Shown piece by piece: positions 10,004-16,877 of a stretch of 64,000 bases of DNA (its first letter is position 1; every line of letters starts with the position of its first letter). Source of the stretch: UBA2033 sp035345875 (GTDB lineage: Bacteria; Spirochaetota; Leptospiria; Leptospirales; Leptospiraceae); the NCBI GenBank assembly GCA_035345875.1, contig DAORDH010000028.1:6751-70750 (forward strand), in the 5' to 3' direction. The translations under genes were made by a program, and so were the position numbers. The notes under the pieces were generated by a model, which saw nothing but the letters and a program-made list of their open reading frames with translations, was not told where the DNA came from and did no database searches.

Positions 10004-10944
10004 TAGTATGTAACTACCTTTAGTTTTTCTTTGAACTTTAAATTTAGTTTGTCTTCAAATTTTTTAGGAAATGTGATTGTGTTTGGATCACCATCACTTA
10101 CATACGAATCGGGTGATTCTGAATATTTTTCTATCATTTTTTCGATATTATCTTTGAAAGCTTGCACCCTTCTTACATGGATTGAATCAAATTCTTTATC
10201 ATAAGGCGAATAGCTAGGACGGTTGGAATAATCAAAAACAAGAATATGTTTATACTCAATTCCTTTGTAGCTTCCTGAAACAAGTTTTGATTCGTAATCC
10301 TTTGGAGGATAAATTCCGAACGGCATTGCAAGAGATGTCATTTTATAATCAGGTAGATATTTATTTAAAAGTTTTTGACTCTCTACAATTTGTTCTCCAA
10401 TCTTATCTTTGTATTTTTTTAGGTTTGCATGCCAAAGAGTATGGTTTTGAATTTCGTAGTTATTCTTTGTTAAAAATTCTAATTTTTTAGATGTAAGCTT
10501 TTCTTGACCAAACAAGTTGTTTGGATGTTTTGCGCCTGGTAAAATAAAAAAAGTAGCCGTTAGTGGAAAGTCTGGATTCTTCTTTTTGAATTCCTCCATA
10601 ATACCAACAGCACAATTGGGAGAAATGCTACCTTTTTCATCCATATCAAACTGGCTTTGTGAGGAATCATCTAGAGTGATAAATACAGGTCTTTTTCCCT
10701 TTGGAATATTTAGATTTCTTTTTTCTAAATCAGAAATTTTCAAAGGATAGTAATTCCCTTTTTTTAAAAGAGCCAGATCATCTTTAAATCCTTGAATTGT
10801 TCTTGTGTAGGCAGAATCTTTTTCACCGATCACATGGTAAGTGATGATTAGAAATTTTCCGAGTTCATTTGGGGCTGATTCTGCGAATGCAGGAATATAA
10901 AATAATAATGTAAGTAAGTAAATTTTTAGGAATCTATAAAACAT
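10003..10944 (-). CDS. NodB-type polysaccharide deacetylase, exported
   Basis: 313 residues. An N-terminal hydrophobic signal (about residues 1-21, ending AFAES) precedes a NodB homology domain. Motif 1 is FITLDDSS with Asp92-Asp93, and motif 2 is NHTLWH, giving metal-binding His168 and His172. Enzymes of this family remove acetyl groups from N-acetyl sugars in peptidoglycan or envelope polysaccharide using a divalent metal. The Asp of the TFDDG-type motif and the HxxxH triad are retained, so activity is plausible. The gene overlaps the downstream barrel gene by one base. The neighbouring M23 peptidase is also envelope-directed. Substrate is not determinable. Confidence 0.85.
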   Translation of the reverse strand: MFYRFLKIYLLTLLFYIPAFAESAPNELGKFLIITYHVIGEKDSAYTRTIQGFKDDLALLKKGNYYPLKISDLEKRNLNIPKGKRPVFITLDDSSQSQFDMDEKGSISPNCAVGIMEEFKKKNPDFPLTATFFILPGAKHPNNLFGQEKLTSKKLEFLTKNNYEIQNHTLWHANLKKYKDKIGEQIVESQKLLNKYLPDYKMTSLAMPFGIYPPKDYESKLVSGSYKGIEYKHILVFDYSNRPSYSPYDKEFDSIHVRRVQAFKDNIEKMIEKYSESPDSYVSDGDPNTITFPKKFEDKLNLKFKEKLKVVTY

Positions 10945-11055
10945 GAATCCATCTTTTTCAAAAAGGCATTCTCGAAAATAGAAAAATTGTTTTCTTATCT
11001 TCTTAAAGGATTTTTTACCACGAAGCGCAGTAGGAACAATGCTGTTAGCATAAGA

Positions 11056-11190
11056 ATTACCACCGAGGGCACCGATAACTGAACGATACAGAAACGATTG
11101 ATAATTTTGGATTATCGTATCTTTTATCGGTGTTCATCGTCTTTCCACCCGAAATCCATTGCCGATCATTCGCGGCAATAGGTGGTAATT
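11056..11190 (+). repeat. intergenic inverted-repeat element, copy A
   Basis: The element is bounded by the perfect inverted repeat AATTACCACC (11055-11064) and GGTGGTAATT (11181-11190), with further imperfect internal pairing around ACCGATAA and TTATCGGT. Its first ~47 bases match the element at 27607 with only scattered differences, and a shorter relative lies on the minus strand at 47042-47091. It sits in the gene-free gap 10945-11284. No reading frame is present. Confidence 0.75.
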
Positions 11191-11284
11191 TTTAAGAATC
11201 TCCCTTAAGTTGACAGTCTTGCATGAAGGCTGTTATTACAATTTTCTTTTTATTTCTTCGAGACCTTCGCGCATCCCATTGCTT

Positions 11285-12202
11285 TTATTTTTTTCTGATT
11301 TTATTCACAAAGAATGTAAAGCTTTTCTCAGTTTTGTTGTTATTATAATCGATAGCCGTAATGGAAACTGTATTGTCTCCAGATAAAAATTTAAGGTCAC
11401 CAAGGTAATAATTATTTTCATAGAAAAGATCGTTAAACGACAGGCCATTCTCATTTTGCCATTTTCCATTTACAAGGGTTAGTTCATTGAAATTACTTTC
11501 TTTTATTATTTTATTGTTTAGACTAAATCGAAGAGTTTTTACTCCTCGTCTTTGTCCTTTTCTTTCCCCAGCATCACTTATATCAACTGTAATCGGAAAA
11601 TTACTAGATGAATTAAAAGAGTCTCCATCATTAATGTAAGTCATGTTTTTACCAATCGTGAGTATTAAACTTCCAATCGAAGGAGGTCTTGTATCTTTTA
11701 CTTTGGGTAGAATTCTTAGAGGATCGATTATTTTTCTGCCTTTGTCTGTCGCAACTACAAAGTGAAGGTGAGAACCACTCGAATGACCTGTATTTCCTGT
11801 TTTACCTACACTATCTCCTTTTTCTAAAACTTTTTTTTCTAAGACCTCTAAAGATCTTCCATCTTTTAAGTGGTAGTAGGCAGATAAAATATCATTGTCA
11901 TGCAAAACCCAAACACTATTTCCGCTCCCACTCTCATTTTCAAAAGGATTGTCCGAATTATAATGGCTATAGATCACAGTGCCTTTTTCGATAGAAGATA
12001 CCTTTTCATTATCAGAGGAAACATCCACCCCATTGTGAAAATGATCACCCCTAGATTCTCCAAAAAGAGAGGAAAGTTTTACTTCCAAATTTTCCCCGCC
12101 GACGGGCCAGATAAATCCAGCGGGTAGAGTTTCTTTTTGTTTATCTTGACTCAACAAGAAACAGAGTGGTAGGAGTAGAAATAGAATAGAGATTTTTTTC
12201 AT
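11285..12202 (-). CDS. exported M23-family (LytM) metallopeptidase
   Basis: 305 residues. The N-terminus is a signal peptide (about residues 1-18, LFLLLPLCFLLS). The M23 core spans about 35-165 and keeps the zinc-ligand motifs HNGVD (His56, Asp60) and HLHF (His145, His147). The family cleaves peptidoglycan cross-links or, when degenerate, activates amidases; here the motif residues are present, so catalysis is possible. The remaining ~140 residues form a beta-rich domain of unknown role. The gene is divergent from the sigma-like gene, with only 67 bases between starts. Confidence 0.88.
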   Translation of the reverse strand: MKKISILFLLLPLCFLLSQDKQKETLPAGFIWPVGGENLEVKLSSLFGESRGDHFHNGVDVSSDNEKVSSIEKGTVIYSHYNSDNPFENESGSGNSVWVLHDNDILSAYYHLKDGRSLEVLEKKVLEKGDSVGKTGNTGHSSGSHLHFVVATDKGRKIIDPLRILPKVKDTRPPSIGSLILTIGKNMTYINDGDSFNSSSNFPITVDISDAGERKGQRRGVKTLRFSLNNKIIKESNFNELTLVNGKWQNENGLSFNDLFYENNYYLGDLKFLSGDNTVSITAIDYNNNKTEKSFTFFVNKIRKK

Positions 12203-12269
12203 AAAAATGATTCCGTATTTTTTTTTAAATGACTAGATAGATTCAAAATTTATTATACCAATTCTGACT
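12203..12269. promoter_or_regulatory. short divergent promoter region
   Basis: Only 67 AT-rich bases separate the minus-strand M23 start (12202) from the plus-strand sigma-like start (12270), so promoters for both must overlap here or inside the genes. No clear -35/-10 pair can be assigned by eye. Confidence 0.4.
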
Positions 12270-13172
12270 ATGAAATTATCACAGGAAGAAGTTTTTAGTT
12301 TAGTCCAATCCTGCGCAAGTGGAAATGAGGCCTCTCTTAAAAAATTTTTTGAAGAGTTTGCCGAGGATATTTATAATTTCCCAATTCGCGTGTTTCATTT
12401 GGATGAGGATGATGCGAGTGAATTTTTTATCTATGCCTATGAAAGACTTAAATCAGGAAAGAGATTTCATACTTTTGTAGGAAAGTCCGGTTTTAAAACA
12501 TGGCTTTATACAGTTCTACGCAATATGCTAATCGACTGGCGTAGGAATAAACGTGAATTAAAAATAGTTTCCAATGTAAAAGTAAATTCGGATGGAGTAG
12601 AATATTACTCGATTGAAAATGAGCCAGATTTAAAATCCAATTTACAGAAAGAAGCAGATTCTGTTTCATCTCGTTTTCAGGACATACTCTCTGAGATTAA
12701 AGTGGAGAGTCGAATTATTTTCAAATTAGCATATATCTATTACTTAAATTTAAACGATGAAGAGATTGATTTTTTAGTCACTCGAACTGGCAAAACAAAA
12801 GAACAAATACAAAAAGACATCTTGAATATCCGCGAAAATCTTTCCGAAAAAGAGATACAAAATCTCCAAAGTGAAGATAAAATTGTTTCTATCTATATGA
12901 ATATCTTAGAGCTAAAGGAACAACAAGAGAAAGAAAAGCCTATTGTTTTTGAGGATAATCTACCAAATTATGATAAGGTTCAAATCGCTATCAATAAGAA
13001 ATATGAACAAAGAAGAAGGCTGATTGTAAAGAAATCGAAAGGTAATTTTATTACCAGAACGCCGTATCGGGTTATTGCAGAATTGCTAAAAATACCTGAG
13101 GGTGGAGTTAGTATTTCCTTACAGAGAGTATTGGAAAAAATTCAAAAAAAATTTCCTAAACATGAAATATAA
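12270..13172 (+). CDS. sigma-70-like (ECF-type) transcription factor
   Basis: 300 residues. The N-terminal ~110 residues match ECF sigma region 2: an acidic helical part, then GFKTWLYTVLRNMLIDWRRNKR (residues ~76-97, split here from its flanks), where the W-L-Y-x-V-x-R-N and DWRR patterns are typical of promoter -10 recognition. A helical middle (about 130-240) is longer than in ECF factors. The C-terminal segment (about 265-300, TPYRVIAELLKIPEGGV-SISLQRV) reads as a region-4-like helix-turn-helix. It is the first gene of a four-gene operon with an unknown protein, a CHAT protease and a YkgJ protein. Regulation of transcription by a protease-controlled pathway is inferred from context. It could instead be a non-canonical sigma-like regulator. 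Confidence 0.75.
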   Translation: MKLSQEEVFSLVQSCASGNEASLKKFFEEFAEDIYNFPIRVFHLDEDDASEFFIYAYERLKSGKRFHTFVGKSGFKTWLYTVLRNMLIDWRRNKRELKIVSNVKVNSDGVEYYSIENEPDLKSNLQKEADSVSSRFQDILSEIKVESRIIFKLAYIYYLNLNDEEIDFLVTRTGKTKEQIQKDILNIRENLSEKEIQNLQSEDKIVSIYMNILELKEQQEKEKPIVFEDNLPNYDKVQIAINKKYEQRRRLIVKKSKGNFITRTPYRVIAELLKIPEGGVSISLQRVLEKIQKKFPKHEI

Positions 13173-13210
13173 AGCGTCTTTATTCAGTCATAATTTACGA
13201 GAGGTTAGCT

Positions 13211-13951
13211 ATGAATTCTAAAAACAATCAAAATGATCAGCCTAACTCAAAGAAATACCTTGATCTATTTTTAAATGAGGGTCAATTACATGAAAGCGCA
13301 TTGGAAAATGATACAGACTTTCAGGAATTGATTCAATTAGAAGAGTCCATTGTAAATACGATTCAGTTAGAAAATGAGAAACACTTAGACCACATACTAG
13401 AGAAGGATTCTTCCTTTTATGAGGATTTAGATATAGCTAAGGCAAATCTAAATATTACCCCAGACAGAAACAGACCACTCCCACTCTATTTAAAAAACTA
13501 TATGGAAGCTGATTTTGCAGCACAGAAAAAAGAAGAGGATCGTTTGGTGATTCGCTTTGGTAAAGCAGGAGTAAAACTTCTTGGTTCTTTCTTCGGACAA
13601 ACAGAAATTAGTCCTCTCGAACTTTCTATTCCTTCTGTTCGAAATTCTATAAATACAACTCCTCAAAGTATTAGTATGCTCGAAAAAACAGACCAAGGGA
13701 ATTTGGTTTATCAAGTGATCCAAGAAAATGAAAACGAAGCCTATTTAAGTGTGAAGTTTGATCCTTCTTTTGTTGCTATTTATAACCAAGTAAATCTCAG
13801 AAAAGACAACCGTTTTATCTATTCTAGTAATATTAATTCGGAAGGAATTGTATCTTTTTCTGGATTGAAAGAAGGTGTTTATAATATCGAGTTCACAGGA
13901 AAGAACGTTTCAAAAAGGTTTGACTTATCTTTATTTGCAGATAAGTTGTAG
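13211..13951 (+). CDS. unknown protein in sigma/CHAT operon (candidate sigma regulator)
   Basis: 246 residues, family not recognised. The first ~80 residues are acidic and helical. Residues ~90-140 include RLVIRFGKAGVKLLG, a short mildly hydrophobic patch that is too weak for a membrane helix. Residues ~160-246 are beta-rich and end in an Ig- or carboxypeptidase-regulatory-like pattern (GIVSFSGLKEGVYNIEFTG). No signal peptide is seen. It lies 38 bases after the sigma-like gene, with a GAGAGG-like ribosome site, and three bases before the CHAT gene. Position between a sigma-like factor and a protease makes an anti-sigma factor or protease substrate a reasonable guess. This is inference from context only. 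Confidence 0.6.
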   Translation: MNSKNNQNDQPNSKKYLDLFLNEGQLHESALENDTDFQELIQLEESIVNTIQLENEKHLDHILEKDSSFYEDLDIAKANLNITPDRNRPLPLYLKNYMEADFAAQKKEEDRLVIRFGKAGVKLLGSFFGQTEISPLELSIPSVRNSINTTPQSISMLEKTDQGNLVYQVIQENENEAYLSVKFDPSFVAIYNQVNLRKDNRFIYSSNINSEGIVSFSGLKEGVYNIEFTGKNVSKRFDLSLFADKL

Positions 13952-13954
13952 TCG

Positions 13955-15766
13955 ATGATCGACTTACTGATTGATAGAGTTGGCAATGTAAATATTTTTA
14001 ATTTTTTAAATGCCGGACAATTTCATTCCGAATCTCACATTCAGTCTTCCATTGATACCGATTTAATTTCTGAGTATGTAAAGGAAGTTGAGAATATATC
14101 TAAACTTTCCAATAATTTTATAGCCAATCACGAATCCAACTTTAGAGTTAAGCCTAACGTTTTAAAAGATTTAAAAGTTTTGGGTGAGACTTTTTATGAG
14201 CAATTTTTTCCTTCCTCCATTTCTGATAATCTTCGATCTACTTCAGAGAAATATCTTCATTTTAATATAGATAGTAGCCTTGCCGAAATTCCTTGGGAGT
14301 TATTGTATGATGGCGAATGTTTTTTGTCAGATCGATTTTTAATTGGCAGAACCATCAAAGGCTCAAAGACATTTCCACAGGAAGAAAACAACGAAAAGTT
14401 GAAAATGCTAATCATTGCAGATCCAACAGAAGATTTAGAATGGGCTCAAAAAGAGGGTGAGGTTTTATTTCAGGTCTTAAAAGAAAAAGTTCCTGCTTCT
14501 GTATTGGATCTAGAATTTATCGCAGGCTCTCAAATTACAAAGCTAAAACTTCTTTCCATGATCCGAGGAAAAAATATCATTCATTATGCAGGGCATTTAT
14601 TTTTTTCAAATGATCCAATGGAAAATGGATGGCTTCTCAGTGGAGATAAAATTTTAAAAGCACGTGAGATTAAAAATAGCGCTTTCTCAACAAATTTAGT
14701 TTTCAGCAACTCCTGCAATTCTTCTCGAAGTGTTGGAATTAAAAACTCTAAGAGCATTATTAATGATTTTGCAAGTTCCTTTTTAATGTCAGGTATAATG
14801 AGTTTTATTGGAACAAAGTGGGAAGTTGCAGACAATTCGACTACTCTTGATTTTACAATTCGTTTTTACCTAGCGCTATTCAATGATAAAAGTTTGGGTG
14901 AATCTTTACATATTGCAAGGGAGTATGCTCGAAAAAATTCTGATCCATTGGATTTAATTTGGGGAAATTATTCTCTTTACGGTCATCCAGATCGAATCAT
15001 CCTAAACAAAAACAACAATCGTAGGAATAAAATCATAGAACCTATGATGATTCGAAAAACATATCCTACACCGATTGCAATATCTTATTCTAATTTTATT
15101 TCTATTGAGAGAATGGATTCTACTGAAAATAAAATGAAAGCATTTGTAAATAGTTTCGAGGAATTTACAAGGTTAATTACAATCATAGTGATTAGTGATC
15201 ACAAGTATAAAGCTCTCAACCAAAATTTTGAAAATAAGGAAGATCTAAGTTTAGAGTATTTGTGGGACATTATTTTTAAATCCATGTTAGATTTTAAAAA
15301 ATTACAAATATCAATGGTTGTTGAATCTTTCCTTGTTGTTTTATTTTCGAATAAGGATTTGATTTATAAAATTATTTCTTGGATCCAAAAATTTAGAGCA
15401 GGTGGGCTTGACACAGAAAGTTTAGAAGGCTATCTAATAACGTCTCAATACTATTATGAGAATTTACTTGTAGAGTTGAATGAGTTTGAAAAATGCTATA
15501 TCTTCTATATTTCGAATGATTCTGATCGTCACTGTTTATTTTATGGATACAACAAAAAAGAAACAGAAATAGATGCTACCCAATTTGGATTTTTTCTAAA
15601 TCGATTGGAGGAATTCAGAGGTAGAGTTATTTTAATTCATAAAACAAAAAAATCTATATTACCCTTAATTGGAATTCAGATCAAATATAAAAATGATGAA
15701 AGAGATAAGGATTTATCTTTAGACTTCATGAATTTTAGAGATAATATTGTTCCCAGATTGCAATGA
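13955..15766 (+). CDS. CHAT-domain caspase-like cysteine protease
   Basis: 603 residues. The CHAT domain occupies about residues 75-350. The conserved EIPWELLYDG lies at ~111-120. The candidate catalytic histidine is in IIHYAGH (His214), and the catalytic cysteine in VFSNSCNSS (Cys254), both in the expected order and spacing for clan CD proteases. The segment GIMSFIGTKWEV and LYGHPDRIIL are further CHAT hallmarks. Residues ~350-603 are a separate C-terminal region with no recognised domain. No signal peptide or transmembrane helix is seen. The gene follows the 246-aa protein by three bases and overlaps the YkgJ gene (ATGA). CHAT proteases elsewhere cleave dedicated partners in signalling or defence. 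Here the partners are probably operon neighbours, by inference. Confidence 0.87.
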   Translation: MIDLLIDRVGNVNIFNFLNAGQFHSESHIQSSIDTDLISEYVKEVENISKLSNNFIANHESNFRVKPNVLKDLKVLGETFYEQFFPSSISDNLRSTSEKYLHFNIDSSLAEIPWELLYDGECFLSDRFLIGRTIKGSKTFPQEENNEKLKMLIIADPTEDLEWAQKEGEVLFQVLKEKVPASVLDLEFIAGSQITKLKLLSMIRGKNIIHYAGHLFFSNDPMENGWLLSGDKILKAREIKNSAFSTNLVFSNSCNSSRSVGIKNSKSIINDFASSFLMSGIMSFIGTKWEVADNSTTLDFTIRFYLALFNDKSLGESLHIAREYARKNSDPLDLIWGNYSLYGHPDRIILNKNNNRRNKIIEPMMIRKTYPTPIAISYSNFISIERMDSTENKMKAFVNSFEEFTRLITIIVISDHKYKALNQNFENKEDLSLEYLWDIIFKSMLDFKKLQISMVVESFLVVLFSNKDLIYKIISWIQKFRAGGLDTESLEGYLITSQYYYENLLVELNEFEKCYIFYISNDSDRHCLFYGYNKKETEIDATQFGFFLNRLEEFRGRVILIHKTKKSILPLIGIQIKYKNDERDKDLSLDFMNFRDNIVPRLQ

Positions 15767-16458
15767 GTCTATGTCAATCCTCTGAGTCTTCATGTGGCGC
15801 TTGCTGTGGAATTTTTAATTTAGATTACCCACGAGAGCAGATTAAAAAAATTTTGAAAGAACGCACTGAGTATTTTGAGGATACTGTAGATTATTCTCGA
15901 AGAGAGACCGTTATATCCTTTAGAGAAGTGTTTGAAAAAAAAGAATCCACATATCCCAAAAAAGATCATACAATTTATAACTGTCCCTTCCTAGGTTATA
16001 TCAATAAAGATTTTACTAGAATCGGTTGTATGATTCATCCAATTCGAACTGGAGATCCCAAAAGTCAAAATTTTTCTTTTTACGGATCCTCTATTTGTCA
16101 AACCTATGACTGTAGAAACAAAGATCGAAAAAATGGAATGGATTGGGAAGATTACTTCAACTCACTGAAATTAGATTTCTACGATTACTCTCATTTGGCA
16201 AGTGATCATATTCTGATTACAAGATTGGAAAGCTTTTTCGATTCTCTTCAAATTCCACTGAAAGATATTTTTCTAAAACACTCTCCACTTTTAAAAAGAA
16301 TTTTTCAATATAAAGTAAATCAGATGAATCATCTTACCTCATTTGAAATTGATATGAATTCAAATACCGGAACGCCATTTGAAAGATTGATTGAGATACT
16401 GAGCCTTGAGCCAGATCATCCTTTATATCTAGAATTAAAATTGTTTTGTAAGGAGTAA
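15763..16458 (+). CDS. YkgJ-family cysteine-cluster (Zn/Fe-binding) protein
   Basis: 231 residues. Cysteine clusters CGACCGIF near the N-terminus, NCPFLGY, GCMIHP and ICQTYDC match the YkgJ/UPF0153 pattern of a metal-chelating protein. The C-terminal ~90 residues are helical and lack cysteines. The start ATG overlaps the CHAT stop by four bases (ATGA), so translation is coupled. The family's function is poorly known; oxidation or metal sensing is possible. Its place at the end of the sigma/CHAT operon suggests a sensory or accessory role. Confidence 0.82.
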   Translation: MSLCQSSESSCGACCGIFNLDYPREQIKKILKERTEYFEDTVDYSRRETVISFREVFEKKESTYPKKDHTIYNCPFLGYINKDFTRIGCMIHPIRTGDPKSQNFSFYGSSICQTYDCRNKDRKNGMDWEDYFNSLKLDFYDYSHLASDHILITRLESFFDSLQIPLKDIFLKHSPLLKRIFQYKVNQMNHLTSFEIDMNSNTGTPFERLIEILSLEPDHPLYLELKLFCKE

Positions 16459-16479
16459 TGTTTTGGGGGGAGTGGGTTG

Positions 16480-16507
16480 CCACTGCCGGAATCTTTTCAG
16501 GCAGTGG
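16480..16507. terminator. hairpin between convergent genes
   Basis: A long near-perfect stem, CCACTGCC at 16480-16487 pairing with GGCAGTGG at 16500-16507 and extending inward, lies between the convergent YkgJ gene and phasin-like gene. Neither strand has a good U-tract after it, so it is a candidate bidirectional terminator only. Confidence 0.55.
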
Positions 16508-16519
16508 TATAAAAAAAGA

Positions 16520-16792
16520 TTAAGCTTTTTTTTCAGGAACTAAATTTTTAACCTGAGTTTTAGCTTCTTCGAATTTTGCTTTGGCATCATTTAATACTTT
16601 TTCTACTTCTCTGAAAGCTTCTTCTGTATATTTTCTGACGTTCATAGCAGCTTCGCTGTTATCTGCAGCACCTTTATCAGCTAATTTTTTGAATTCTGTT
16701 TCTAATCCAGCAACTAGTTTCTCAGTTTCTGATTTAACAGTAGTAGCAGCACCAATCACAAAATTTAAAGCATCTTTTATTTCTTTCTCCAT
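16520..16792 (-). CDS. phasin-like small coiled-coil protein
   Basis: 90 residues, nearly all amphipathic helix rich in Ala, Glu and Lys, ending AKTQVKNLVPEKKA. The opening (KEIKDALNFVIGAATTV) resembles the polyhydroxyalkanoate-granule-associated (PhaF/PhaI) helix. Such proteins coat storage granules or act as small structural helpers. No PHA genes are nearby, so the granule link is family inference. The start ATG is preceded by an AATGAGG-like ribosome site. The gene is the last on the minus strand before a convergent hairpin. Confidence 0.65.
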   Translation of the reverse strand: MEKEIKDALNFVIGAATTVKSETEKLVAGLETEFKKLADKGAADNSEAAMNVRKYTEEAFREVEKVLNDAKAKFEEAKTQVKNLVPEKKA

Positions 16793-16877
16793 GGAAATTA
16801 CCTCATTCCGAAATTTTATTCCATTCAGTTTATATTCTTTCTTTTCGTCAAGCTAAAAAGCGGACATAGCGCACTCA

